Shown: positions 32,593-43,900 of the stretch, piece after piece
How positions within the stretch are numbered: the stretch's first letter is position 1
Layout of the letters: the number at the start of each line of letters is the position of its first letter
Origin: Clavaria fumosa
Taxonomy: Eukaryota > Basidiomycota > Agaricomycetes > Agaricales > Clavariaceae
Length of the DNA: 64,000 bases
Assembly (NCBI GenBank): GCA_951802425.1
Contig: OX637795.1
Coordinates: 2,398,501 to 2,462,500, forward strand
Reading direction: 5' to 3'
Notes under the pieces: model-generated
The model's database searches: none
The model's input: the letters and a program-made list of their open reading frames with translations, nothing else
Told to the model about the DNA's origin: nothing
Program-made: the position numbers and the translations under genes

Positions 32593-33293
32593 GGCTGGAT
32601 TCGTCCAGAAGCAAGCTGCTCATCCACCCAACAGTTCATCTCCACCATCTCCTCCCATGTCAGTGAGTATAGCTTGGAGGAGAGGTGCTCAGGGTCCTTT
32701 TTGAACTCAATCTTAATATCAAAGTCCGGTCGGGAGTGGGGAAGCTCATCCCACTTTGCTTCACTAAAAACCAGAGGGTAGTGGTTGGGCCAATTGGGGG
32801 TAGGGCCAGAGTTGGGAAAGTGGGTGTCCGGAATACTTGTGGATGCGAGGGTACTCATTTTCAGGGGTGCAGGGGCTTGAGGGGATGGGGAACACTGTGG
32901 GGGGCAGTGGGTAAGGCTCAGCTCTGCCTTCTGCCAGTCGATATCTGGGTTATGCCGCTTGAGCCAGTCATGCCCAAGGATGACCTTGTGGGACTGGATC
33001 TTTTCCAGCAGAAAGTGGATCCACTCCTGGTGGTCACCAACTCTCACCAGCACCTCTATCCCATACTGGACCTTTCCATTCCTGTTCTGCATCCCATCCA
33101 CATTATACATGGTGATTGGGTTCAGCAGGAGAGATGGCTCCAGTCCCACTCCTTTTGCCCACTCCAAATCCATGAAGCAGTTGGTGCACCCTGAGTCGAC
33201 AAGGGCCTTCATTGTGGTCCCTTTGCCAGTGCTGAGAGCCTCCAAGTGCACCTGGATGGCTAGCTCTCATGGCACATGTTTCCACACTTCTGG
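32593..33293 (-). pseudogene. Element A protease and start of reverse transcriptase
   Basis: Open from the solo LTR side, it carries the retropepsin active site in ALVDSGCTNCFMDLEW (near 33180-33215) and VILGHDWLKRHNPDIDW. A linker leads to the reverse transcriptase N-terminus, CWVDEQLASGRIQP, where element D cuts in. The frame itself is intact over this stretch; the gene is broken by element D and by the solo LTR upstream. Confidence 0.85.
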
Positions 33294-33298
33294 CCACA

Positions 33299-33588
33299 TA
33301 TCAGACTGGGTCTCACACAACTTAAGCGTAAGGTCATGACGACAATACTAAGATAAGGGGAAAAGGGTACAAGAATGGAAAAGACGTAGTATATATAGCG
33401 AACGCTTCGGCATTTGCTGGCGTTCCCACGCTCGGACCTCTCGGATCACGTGATGCGCCCAGGCCCAGGTCATGTGATCTTATGATTATGTAATCTGACC
33501 ACAGCCACAGGTCATGTGACCTTCCAACAACCCTCCCCAGTTTCTCCACAACTGCACTTTGGGATGGCTTACATAAGCGATCCTAACA
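33299..33588 (-). mobile_element. Solo LTR of family A between gag and protease
   Basis: This is a 290-bp LTR with a perfect target duplication CCACA (33294-33298, 33589-33593). On the minus strand it begins TGTTAGGATCGC and ends CTGATA. The TATA box is at 33390-33397 (minus). ATCTTAGTATTG (33354-33343) lies about 40 nt downstream, a plausible transcript start. It is more diverged than the LTR pair of element A, so it comes from a different insertion reduced by LTR recombination. Confidence 0.92.
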
Positions 33589-33593
33589 CCACA

Positions 33594-34660
33594 CTCTGGT
33601 TAGGTGCTCTGCCAGTCTCACTTCCTCCTTCACCTCAGCCCCAATTCAGGTATGTCTCCGCTGCAAGATAGTATATTGGGGTATACTTGCAGCAGGCACA
33701 GGGATGGAAAGGGGGCTGGCACACTTCTTCTCCCCAGTGAGAGTCCTCCTCTCTCTCTCATACAGCTCTATGCAGGCTTGGAGCCATGCAATCTCTTTCT
33801 CATATCCCTCCACCATTTGGGGGGCCACATGGTGCTGCCTGGGTTTGGGCCCTTGGGACCTGCAGACACGTATCAGGCAGGGGGCAGAAACAGACAGCAT
33901 GGCCAGTCTGGTGGCATTGGAAACAACATCTCTCATCAGCAGGGGCCCATCCTTGGGCCATGGCCACATCCGGAGTACACAGCAGAGGGGTCACAAGAGG
34001 TCATGAAGCGGTCATGGCAGGTCATGGTAGGGTTGCGGTAGGTCATGTGGGGGTTGCGGTGGGTTGCGGTGTCCGTTCTGCGAGTATCCCATCCAGTCAC
34101 CTTTGCTGGGCATCAAGCCTCTCAGCCAGCACCTTCCATTCTCCATATGTCTCTGGCATCAGGGAGACATCATAGATTCTCTCCACCAACCTCCTACTCA
34201 GGTTCAACTCCAGCCAATGGACCAGGATTCCTAAGTCCTTCTCTGCACTCAACTCTGCCCATCGGAACAGCGTCTCGAATCTCGCAAAGAACTCTGGTGC
34301 CATCATGGCACCCTGTTTCAACCCTGCAATATCAGCAAGGGCAGTTGCACAGTTGTTCAGGTCATCAAATGCCTGCTTCATCTCTTCCACAAACTCCACC
34401 CAGGTTCTGGCCTTGCCACTACCCAGGATCTCTTCCCCTTTCATATTCGCCCATTCAGCAGCGAATCCATCTCCAGTAATTTTGCTCAAAGCAAAGAGGA
34501 CCTTCACCAGGTCCATAGCATAGGTAGTTGGGTTCACCATAAACAAGAGGCGAAGTGATCAGAGGAATGTATGGAAGTTCCTTTTCTGCCCATCAAAGGG
34601 GGCAACAGATAGGTCAAGCCTCATAGGTTGGGCTACAGGCGGGGTGACATGGTCTGCCAT
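33594..34660 (-). pseudogene. Element A gag
   Basis: A start ATG (34660-34658) reads MADHVTPPVAQPMRLDLS. It is followed by the gag core (FMVNPTTYAMDLVKVLFAL through RLDAQQR, 34546-34097). A TGA interrupts the frame at about 34565, where arginine (CGA) is expected. A zinc knuckle CFQCHQTGHAVCFC lies near 33900-33945 in another frame, after a repetitive GGTCATG/GGGTTGCGG stretch (33985-34075) that shifts frame. The C-terminus is helical (EKEIAWLQACIELYERERR). Gag forms the particle and binds RNA. Not functional as read. Confidence 0.8.
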
Positions 34661-35223
34661 CACAGGCCCTGGATGCTGTAGATAAAGTTCCAGGCCTTGG
34701 GCACTCAGGATTTCTTCGATCTCTTAACAGTCCTGTCCTCTTAGGCTGCTCTTCTGTGTACTTATGTACATATAGAACTCTTATTCTATGAAACTTTTGT
34801 TAACATGGGGCCCAAATGGTGTCCCAGGTGGTCGCTCCACAACTCCTAATGAGTTGCCTGTGCGCCCTTCTGACAATGGTCACAGAGCAAGGGCCCTGTC
34901 CACTGGACCAGGAAACTACAGAAAGACTATGTAGAGGGCCTTTCCTTGCCCTGTACACTACACGATTCACTGGTATGTAGCTGTAAAACAAAGTTCTGGG
35001 CCTTGGGCACTCAGTATCACTTGGGGAGGGTCACAGTTGACTTCCTCCTGGTCTGGTCATGTGTATCTACACACAGTAAAAATTTCGTGCAGTTCTGTTA
35101 CACACCATGGGCAGGGTAAAGGAGAAGAGGATGATAGGGGCTGAGCTGTGACAACATGTCACAGTTTGAAATTAAGGGTCCAGGCTAGCCAGGTTAGGAC
35201 ACGGGGCTAGGGCAGACAGGCGG
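34661..35223 (-). other. Element A leader
   Basis: This is about 560 bp of untranslated leader between the primer-binding site and the gag start. There is no gene in it. CCAAGGCCTGGAACTTT-like words occur twice (34690 and 34990 on the opposite strand), hinting at an internal duplication. Confidence 0.5.
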
Positions 35224-35235
35224 ATCTTAGTATTA
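35224..35235 (-). other. Element A self-priming primer-binding site
   Basis: Directly after the 5' LTR the minus strand reads TAATACTAAGAT. It is the reverse complement, over 11 bases, of ATCTTAGTATT within the same LTR (35291-35281), which lies where the transcript should start. This is the arrangement used by Tf1 and other self-priming fungal chromoviruses. Confidence 0.7.
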
Positions 35236-35526
35236 TATCAGACTGGGTCTCACACAACTTAAGCGTAAGGTCATGACGACAATACTAAGATAAGGGGAAA
35301 AGAGTACAAAAAAGGAAACGACGAAGTACTTATAGCGAGAGCCCTGGCACTTGCCGACTTTCCCATGCTTGGACCCTTGGATCACGTGATGTGCCCAGGC
35401 CCTAGGTCATGTGATCTTACATGATTACATAATCTGACCCAGCCACAGGTCATGTGACCTTCTAACAACCCTCCCCAGTTTCTCCATAACTCCTCTTTGG
35501 GATGGCTTATGTAAGCAATCCTAACA
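35236..35526 (-). repeat. Element A 5' LTR
   Basis: At 291 bp, it is the near-identical partner of the split 3' LTR. It begins TGTTAGGATTGC on the minus strand and ends CTGATA. Confidence 0.92.
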
Positions 35527-35768
35527 TAAGGGGAAAAGAGTACAAGTAGGAAAAAGACATAGTATATATCGCAGGAGCCCCGGGAGTTGCCGGTGTTCCC
35601 ACACTCGGACCCTGTGAGTCACATGATGCGCCCAGGCCCGGGTCATGTGACTTTTGCATTACATAATCTGCCACCTGTCCGGGTCACGTGACTTTCCCAC
35701 GATCTTCCCGCATCTCTTTCGCAACCCTCCCTCTCACTTCTCAGGTGCTTATGTAAGCAGTCCTGACA
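35527..35768 (-). repeat. Truncated family A LTR
   Basis: It starts abruptly at TAAGGGGAAAAGAGTAC, an internal LTR position, and ends GTCCTGACA at 35768. It is clearly diverged from the A LTR pair. It may be the remaining 5' LTR of element A2, whose gag lies at 1-1615, with the part between lost; this is inferred from orientation and order. Confidence 0.75.
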
Positions 35769-37120
35769 TTAACCATCTTAAATGTGTGATTAAGACTATC
35801 AAGACAGTCTCAGATGACAAAGTTGTCTTGGGGATGTCTTAATTTTTTAATAAATAATGGAATCTAAGACATGATAAGTATAATTAAATAGCCAAGATCA
35901 TAAGCACCAGATGAAAATAGTACTAAGAGCAAAAAGTCATGGTATAAGAGCTCAAGTGCTATGCCTAAGAAAACATCTGTCCTAAGACTGTCCAGGTATT
36001 AAGATAATATCTTTCATAAGACCATCCAGAAGTTGAGATGTAATTTTAAGAAATGGTTTCACCCAATCCAAGACCAAATAAGATGGCTAGATGACAAGCT
36101 TTAAACTTAAGAAAATATCTTTTCTAAGACCATCCAGATGTAATTACAAAGAGGAGGGTGCCACCCAATCCAAGACCAAATAAGGTGGCAAGTACAGCTC
36201 CATCTTTCTCAAGATGACAAGATCTAAACCTAAGAAAGTAACTTTTCTAAGACCATCTAGATATTAAGGTAATATCTTTTCTAAGACCATTCAGATATTA
36301 AAATGTGATTCAATGAAGTGGTGAACCCAAGCCATTGGAGCCAAGACCATGAAGATGACCAGCAGAGTCTTAATCAAATGTCTTAAAATGACTTAATCTG
36401 CTGCATCAGGAAACATCAAATCTTCTTAACCAAACACAGCTGAACTTAGCCAGCTTAAAGCACCTTAGCCAGCTTGACACAAGTAGCTACAAATCAAATA
36501 AGACAGCTAAGATGGCTAAGATGTATAAGACAAGCTGCCACTGCTGCCACCACTGTCACTGCTTTGCCACTGCTGCTGCATTTCTGCCACCATCACTGCT
36601 TTGCTGCTGATGCTGCTGTTCAACAGCAGCTGTTGCTGTTGGTCTTAGAATGAATGCTGTCTTAGGTGTGGTGCTTGAGCACCCTTATGGCCAAAGATCC
36701 CCATGGTGCAGTCAAAGTTCAGTCTGAACTGGTCACTAAATCCAAGCTTTGGTTCAGTCCTCAGATGTTCACTTCCTCACCTGAACTGAACTTGCAGTTC
36801 AGTTCAGGGTTCACTATTAGAGGGTACTGCCTAATCAGGGTGAGGCTGTGTCAGCATTGCATTTGCCTCTAGTGTGAAGTGCAAAGTTCCTGCAATTTCA
36901 AACTCAGCATGACAACACTGTGGGTTCTCAACAACCAATAAATGGATTACCTTCAAATTTTGATAGGATATAAATGCTTATTAGGATGGCTTATATTAAT
37001 ATTTTCATGATTTATACACATTTACTGAGGGCTCAGGAACAAATCCACGTTGTGTTTATTTTAAACTCCAACCTTCAGAAAGTCATCACATGCTATGTTG
37101 AACTTGTCATTCTCCCACCA
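35769..37120. other. AT-rich non-coding region with degenerate repeats
   Basis: No gene is recognised. The phrase CTAAGACCATCCAGAT and variants recur at about 35990, 36020, 36110, 36250 and 36285, often with AATATCTTTTCTAAGACC. A CTGC/CCACTG-rich stretch lies at 36530-36640. AAGACAGTCTCA plus TTGTCTTAATTTTT near 35800-35850 recurs at 38990-39030. This is probably decayed transposon sequence. Confidence 0.5.
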
Positions 37121-37640
37121 TCACCCATGCCTCTCTGATGACGATGGCAGCGGCACCTTCTCTCTTTCCATTCCCTCTCTCTCATCCCCAGCAATGACAA
37201 CAACGGCGGCGACACCCTCTCTCTCCTCTCCTCTCCTCTCCCTCTCTCTCCTCCCTCCATCCCATCCCCAGTGACGACAATGGCACCCTCACCCTCACCT
37301 CCAGCAACGACGACAATGGCGACGGCACCCTCGCCCTCACCTCCAGCGACGACGACGGTGGCACCTTCACCCTCACCCTCTCTCTCCTCCAGCGATGACT
37401 GCTGCGGCAGCGGCCCTCTCCCCCTCTCTCCTCACAACAACGACGGCGGCAGCACCCTCAGGGAGGGTCCATCAGGTGCGTCCTCTCCCCTTTTGTTCAT
37501 ATTCTTTTCATTTTTTATTATTTACAGAGCGATGGTGAGGGCTGCTTCTCCCTCTCCTCTCTTTCCCTCTCCTCCCTCTCTTCTCTCCCCTTCCTTTCCC
37601 TATCTTTCTCCTCCAGCATCGACGGTGGCAGCAGTGGCAG
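37121..37640. repeat. Low-complexity CCTCTCTC / GACGACGGCG region
   Basis: Alternating CT-rich runs and CGACGACAATGGCGGC-type runs make open frames on both strands purely by composition. No supported gene. Confidence 0.6.
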
Positions 37641-37859
37641 CAGCAGCAAAGCAACAGCGGCGGCGGCAGCAACAGCAGTGGCTACGGCAGCAACAACCAT
37701 GGCGGCAGCGGCGGCGACAGCAAAGCAACATTGACGGCGGCGGCAGCAAAGCAAGCAACAGGGCGGCGACGGCAGCAGCAGCAAAGCAACAGCGGCGGTG
37801 ACAGCAACATTGACGGCGGCGGCGGCGGCGACAGCAAAACAATGGCGGCAGCAGCAGCA

Positions 37860-38510
37860 ACATCAACAGCGGTGGCGGTGACAGCAACATCGATGGCGGT
37901 GGCAGCAACAGCAACATCGATGGCGGTGGCAGCAACAGCAACATCGATGGCGGTGGCAGCGACAGCAACATCGATGGCGGTGGCAGCGACAGCAACATCG
38001 ATGGCGGTGGCAGCAACAGCAACATCGATGGCGGTGGCAGCAACAGCAACATCGATGGCGGTGGCAGCAACAGCAACATCGATGGCGGTGGCAGCAACAG
38101 CAACATCGATGGCGGTGGCAGCAACAGCAACATCGATGGCGGTGGCAGCGACAGCAACATCGATGGCGGTGGCAGCGACAGCAACATCGATGGCGGTGGC
38201 AGCGACAGCAACATCGATGGCGGTGGCAGCGACAGCAACATCGATGGCGGTGGCAGCGACAGCAACATCGATGGCGGTGGCAGCGACAGCAACATCGATG
38301 GCGGTGGCAGCGACAGCAACATCGATGGCGGTGGCAGCAACAGCAACATCGATGGCGGTGGCAGCGACAGCAACATCGATGGCGGTGGCAGCAACAGCAA
38401 CATCGATGGCGGTGGCAGCGACAGCAACATCGATGGCGGTGGCAGCGACAGCAACATCGATGGCGGTGGCAGTGACAGCAACATCGACAGCGGTGGCGGC
38501 GACAGCAACA
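37860..38510. repeat. 27-bp GC-rich minisatellite
   Basis: About 23-24 tandem copies have units AACATCGATGGCGGTGGC plus AGCRACAGC. Units vary almost only at one A/G position (AACAGC versus GACAGC). The unit is nine codons long, so long open frames exist on both strands (plus: TATSMAVAA repeat; minus: SMLLSLPPP repeat). Related CAGCAR and GGCGGC triplet runs extend it to about 37610-38680. No surrounding gene structure is visible. Confidence 0.85.
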
Positions 38511-39000
38511 TCGACGGCAGCAGCAGCAGCGGCAGCAATGGCTGTGACGGAGCAACAGCAGCGGCGGCGGCAGCAGCAATGGTGGCAGCAGCAATGGTGG
38601 TGGTGGCGGCAGTGGCGGCGGCAGCGGCAGTGGTGGCAGCAGTGGCGGTGGCGGCGGCAGCTGCTGTGGCTCCTTACATAGGCCTTATATGTTCTTACAT
38701 GTACTTGACTGTACTTGACTGTACTTGATTAATAATATTGTCTTAATCAACTACTTGATTACTAATAAGTTGAGTCTAATTTGAGGATTAAGATCATTGA
38801 AGTTTGGCCAAGTTCTGGTCAAGAAAGTTTTATGTTTCCTGAGGTGTTTAAGGCAGGTTTCAGTCAGATTCAGTAGCTGTAAGGCTAACTTTTGGCTCTT
38901 AATTATACTTGATACCTCTTGGTCTGCCAGATGCTAAGAATCATTAAGGCCTGCCAAGATTATTAAGATGTATCTAAGACTAAGACAGTCTCATCTTAGT

Positions 39001-39341
39001 CCAACTTGTCTTAATTTTTCTTAAATCCAATTTAAGACAGGTCTAAGACTGCCTAAGTCACTTTGCACTTTTCCTGATGACTGAGTGGTCAGATAACTGG
39101 CAGATATATTGACATGACACTTTTCCAGGTATGTGGACAGCTGTTTGCATGTCATGTCAGAACCATGGCAACACTAGCTTGAACTGTGAATTCAAACAGG
39201 GTCTATTATGTAATACTTGTCTATTTGATGATGTATTCATGATTTTCTGTCTAGCCATTGCTCCAACTTGTCTTAATTTTTCTTAAATCCAATTTAAGAC
39301 AGGTCTAAGACTGCCTAAGTCACTTTGCACTTTTCCTGATG
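39001..39341. repeat. 79-bp direct repeat pair
   Basis: Bases 39001-39079 and 39263-39341 are identical or nearly so (CCAACTTGTCTTAATTTTTC ... CTTTTCCTGATG), 183 bp apart. The spacer holds the CACTA-end relic at 39111-39159. Confidence 0.85.
39111..39159 (-). mobile_element. Relic of a CACTA terminus
   Basis: GACATGACACTT ... TGGACAGCTGTTTGCATGT resembles the right end of the CACTA element at 26403-26451 (GACATGACACTT ... TGGACACCTATTTGTCTGC) base by base, with about a quarter of positions changed. No matching left end was found. Confidence 0.45.
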
Positions 39342-39402
39342 TATGTACTTGTGAGGCTCACACTTGTTGCACTCATGAATTCACACTCACCTAAACTGAT
39401 TA

Positions 39403-40100
39403 CTGTACCATTTAAGTCAATTGACCAGTGGGTGTGACGCGTGACACGATTGACTGGTTGGCAGATTGACCGAAAATGGCTGTGACATGTGACATCAGCA
39501 AAAATTGATCGCCACACAACTTCACTGCCATGGCCTTCAAAATTCCTGACAAGATCCTGCAGCTTGGCCTACCCAGCCAGACACTCTCAGTTTCCGCATT
39601 CCTAGAATTCAAAAGGCCAGAGCCAAAAATTCAATACAAAACAGAGGATTTCGGCAAACCTAATTTGGTAATGGTCCCAGGAATTGACCGTTCAGCCATG
39701 TGATGCGTTACAAGGGAAAAAATTGACCGATTTCAAGGGGGGCGTGATGTGTGACCGGTCAATTGACTTAAATGGTACTAGGCTTGGTCACGAGTGCACT
39801 TGCGGATCACCTGGATCCATGCACATGGGTAACTCATGGTGCATGGGGCCATACTTGGATCCGTGGGAAACTCATCCCCATGAGTACTCATGACAAGTAC
39901 TCACAAGTACTCACAAGTAATTGATGATTCACCAGCCAAAATCTTGTCAAGACCATTGACTCAGATCCTCAAAGATCTTCAAAAAGCCCACACTAGGCAA
40001 ACTCAGACTCACGAGTTTCCTGACTCACAGGTTTTCCCACGAGTTTACCTGTGGAGATCTGTGAGTAACCTGGAGTCATGACCAAGCCTAAATGGTACAG
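39403..40100. mobile_element. Mariner-like MITE interrupted by an hAT-like MITE
   Basis: Inverted ends CTGTACCATTTAAG (extending through GTCAATTGACC) are flanked by TA on both sides (39401-39402, 40101-40102), as in Tc1/mariner elements. No coding sequence is present. Without the insert at 39779-40090 it is about 380 bp. Confidence 0.82.
39779..40090. mobile_element. hAT-like MITE
   Basis: A 312-bp element has inverted ends TAGGCTTGGTCA / TGACCAAGCCTA and an 8-bp target duplication AATGGTAC (39771-39778, 40091-40098), the hAT signature. The interior is rich in ACTCAC/GTACTC words with no gene. It inserted in the terminal repeat of the surrounding mariner-like MITE. Confidence 0.85.
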
Positions 40101-40102
40101 TA

Positions 40103-40788
40103 TGTGCATCTCCACAAAGTGAGTGCACCAATACCCCAACTAAACCCTCAACTACATTTGACTTGACACATGATCATCACCAATGTTACCAGCATTACTT
40201 GCATCACCATTGATCATGTGACCCCAAACTTGCAACTCAACATGTGATCATCACCAATGTTATTGGTATTACTCTTGTTACCCTTGACCATGTGACCTCA
40301 AACTCACAATGCTTGTACCTTCACACACCACCTAGTGCCACACATGTCAAGTTGTTACAGTAACCTCAATCCTATACATTCTTACTTCATAACCAATTAT
40401 CATTATTACAACAACAGGACAGGCCCTAACACTTAGGCTTTGAGCATATTGTCATGCTTTGGTCATGTGATCTAACTGTTTTTCCATGTGGCCTATCTTT
40501 AAGGGGGAGGCTGTGCTGACATGAGTAAGTAACAAGGCTGTACACAAGGAGGCATGAAGCTGTGTCAAGGAAAAGGCAAGGCTGTGACAGAGCTGTGGCC
40601 ATGCTGCAGCAATACATCCAAGGCAGTGCATATACAATGATGCAGAGGGCAGTGTGAGCACAGGAGATGGGTCACGGAGGGTCAAGGCAGTGTCCAGTGG
40701 TGTTAGAGGAGAAAAGGATGAATGAAGGCAGCAGTGCGTATGTAATATTTCCTGACAATTTTCCTTAGCCTGACCTTATTCCAACCTG
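40103..40788. other. Unique non-coding sequence
   Basis: AT-rich with several ATGTGATCATCACC-like repeats (40168-40270). No gene or element recognised. Confidence 0.5.
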
Positions 40789-40959
40789 AACTTCTTTACA
40801 AATATCCCAATTGATACACCGGACAGACCCCACAATGCGCAGCAACACAATTTAAGTGAGGATCTACAGTGTACAATGAACCGATGCACCTCCTGAGGCC
40901 TGGGGGCATGAAAAGACCACGTCATCACAGCGCGAGTTTCACTTACAGCATGGGACTTC

Positions 40960-43900
40960 TAATGGGCAGGACATGGTCCACATGGTCCTCTGCAGCTAGG
41001 GGACAAACTTAGGGTACCCACTGAAGGCAGGATATTGAAAGGCAGGGACACAGTCAGTGCAGGATTCTGTGCCTATGGAGCAAGTCCACGAACTTTCTGA
41101 GGTTGTGAAATGGAGAAGGTCAGTGCGAGTTTGAATGGCTGTGGGACCAGTTCACATACTCTCTGAGAGCGGGGAAATGTCATAAATGGTCAATGCAAGC
41201 CTCTGCAACCATGGAACAAGGTCACACACACTCTAAGCACAATAAAAGGCCAGGATATGGTCAGTAAAGTTGAACAGCTATGGGACAAGTCTACCCACTA
41301 GCTGAGGGCAATCAAAGACCATGAGATGGTCAGCGCGAGGTTCTGAAATTATGGCGCAAGATTACACACAAGCTGAGAGAAGGAAACGGGGGAGACAGGG
41401 TCAGTGCAGGTGTTTGCAGCAATGGGACATGTGCACCTACCCACTTATGGCGGGAAAAGGCCAGGATGCAGTGAACACAAGCCTCTGCAGTTATGGAACA
41501 AGTTTACGCACGCTCTGAAGGCAGGACAAGGCCAGGATGATATCAACATGAATTTCTGTAGATATAGAACGAGTTCACACACAGACTGAGGGCAGGAAAA
41601 GGGCCAGGAGATGGTCAGCCCAATCTGCAGCAATGGAACAAATGCACACACTGCCTGAGAGTGAGAAAGGGCCAGGAGAGGGTCAGCAAGGATTTCTGCA
41701 GCTATGGAATGGATGAGTTCACACACTTGCTGAGGGTGAGAAAAGGCAGGGACAGGGTCAGCACGGATTTCTGCAGCTATGGAACAAGCTCACGCACTTC
41801 CTGAGGGTGAAAAAAGGCAGGGACAGGGTCAGCACATTTCTGCAGCTATGGAATGAGGTCACACACTGCCTGAGGGGGAGAAAACGCAGGGCCAGGGTCA
41901 GCACATTTCTGCAGCTATGGAACAAGTTCACGCACTTCCTAAGGGCGAGAAAAGGCAGGGACAGGGTCAGCACGTTTCTGCAGCTATGGAACGAGTTCAC
42001 GCACAAACTGAGGGCGAGAAAACGCAGGGACAGGGTCAGCACATTTCTGCAGCTATGGAACGAGTTCACGCACTCGCTGAGGGCGAGAAAACGCAGGGTC
42101 AGGGTCAGCACATTTCTGCAGCTATGGAACGAGTTCACGCACTCGCTGAGGGCGAGAAAACGCAGGGACAGGGTCAGCGCATTTCTGCAGCTATGGAAAG
42201 AGTTCACGCACTGCCTGAGGGCGAGAAAACGCAGGGTCAGGGTCAGCACGTTTCTGCAGCTATGGAACGAATTCACGCACTTCCTGAGGGCGAGAAAAGG
42301 CAGGGACAGGGTCAGCACATTTCTGCAGCTACGGAATGAGTTCACACACAAACTGAGGGCAAGAAAACGGAGGGACAGGGTCAGCACGTTTCTGCAGCTA
42401 TGGAGCGAGTTCACGCACAAACTGAGGGCGAGAAAACGCAGGGACAGGGTCAGCACGTTTCTGCAGCTATGGAACGAGTTCACGCACTTCCTGAGGGCGA
42501 CAAAAGGCAGGGTCAGGGTCAGCACGTTTCTGCAGCTATGGAACGAGTTCACGCACAAACTGAGGGCGAGAAAAGGGAGGGACAGGGTCAGCATGTTTCT
42601 GCAGCTATGGAATGAGTTCATGTACTTCCTGAGGTCGAGAAAAGGCAGGGACAGGGTCAGCATATTTCTGCAGCTATGGAACGAGTTCACGCACAAACTG
42701 AGGGCGAGAAAAGGGAGGGACAGGGTCAGCATGTTTCTGCAGCTATGGAACGAGTTCACGCACAAACTGAGGGCGAGAAAACGCAGGGACAGGGTCAGCA
42801 TGTTTCTGCAGCTATGGGACGAGTTCACGCACATCCTGAGGGCGAGAAAAGACAGGAACAGGGTCAGCACATTTCTGCAGCTACGGAACGAGTTCACACA
42901 CTCCCTGAGGGGGAGAAAACGCAGGGACAGGGTCAGCACGTTTCTGCAGCTATAGAACGAGTTCACGCACATCCTGAGGGCGAGAAAAGACAGGAACAGG
43001 GTCAGCACATTTCTGCAGCTACGGAACGAGTTCACACACAAACTGAGGGCGAGAAAACGCAGGGACAGGGTCAGCACGTTTCTGCAGCTATGGAACGAGT
43101 TCACGCACTCCCTGAGGGCGACAAAAGGCAGGGACAGGGTCAGCACGTTTCTGCAGCTATGGAACGAGCTCACGCACAAACTGAGGGCGAGAAAAGGCAG
43201 GGACAGGGTCACCACGTTTCTGCAGCTATGGAATGAGTTCACGCACTTGCTGAGGGTGAGAAAAGGCAGGGACAGGGTCAGCACATTTCTGCAGCTATGG
43301 AACGAGCTCACGCACAAACTGAGGGCGAGAAAAGGCAGGGACAGGCTCAGCACATTTCTGCAGCTATGGAATGATTTCACGCACATCCTGAGGGCGAGAA
43401 AAGGCAGGAACAGGGTCAGCACATTTCTGCAGCTACGGAATGAGTTCACACACAAACTGAGGGCGAGAAAACGCAGGGACAGGGTCAGCACGTTTCTGCA
43501 GCTAGGGAACGAGTTCACGCACTTCCTGAGGGCGAGAAAACGCAGGAACAGGGTCAGCACATTTCTGCAGCTACGGAATGAGTTCACACACAAACTAAGG
43601 GCGAGAAAACGCAGGGACAGGGTCAGCACGTTTCTGCAGCTATGGAACGAGTTCACGCACTTCCTGAGGGCGAGAAAAGGCAGGGACAGGGTCGGCACGT
43701 TTCTGCAGCTATGGAACGAGTTCACGCACTTCCTGAGGGCGAGAAAAGGCAGGGACAGGGTCAGCACGTTTCTGCAGCTAGGGAACGAGTTCACGCACTC
43801 GCTGAGGGCGAGAAAACGCAGGGTCAGGGTCAGCATATTTCTGCAGCTATGGAACCAGTTCACGCACTAGCTGAGGGCGAGAAAAGGCAGGGACAGCGTC

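Larger units (their letters stand above)
1616..35526 (-). mobile_element. Element A: chromodomain Ty3/gypsy retrotransposon, heavily nested
   Basis: On the minus strand the order is 5' LTR (35526-35236), primer-binding site, gag, protease, reverse transcriptase, RNase H, integrase with chromodomain, polypurine tract, 3' LTR (19453-19226 plus 1683-1616). The two LTRs are nearly identical outside CpG sites, so they belong to one insertion. Element C, a CACTA element, element D and a solo LTR all sit inside it; without them it would be roughly 6 kb. The outer flanks (CATCT on the left, TAAGG on the right) do not match, so one end has been rearranged. Gag carries at least one in-frame TGA where CGA is expected. 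The element belongs to the chromovirus type, judged from the chromodomain. Confidence 0.85.

Noticed and set aside
35527..35768. Intact solo LTR
   Set aside because: It lacks the first 60 or so bases of the LTR on its left side, so it is a truncated copy.
37731..38681. Open frames of over 300 codons on both strands of the 27-bp array
   Set aside because: They are purely periodic nine-residue repeats on opposite strands; openness follows from a repeat length divisible by three.
41758..43863. 701-codon minus-strand open frame as a real protein gene
   Set aside because: It is a read-through of 69-bp units in one of several simultaneously open frames, with no splice or promoter context; the corresponding frames in copy 2 are broken by 70-bp units.
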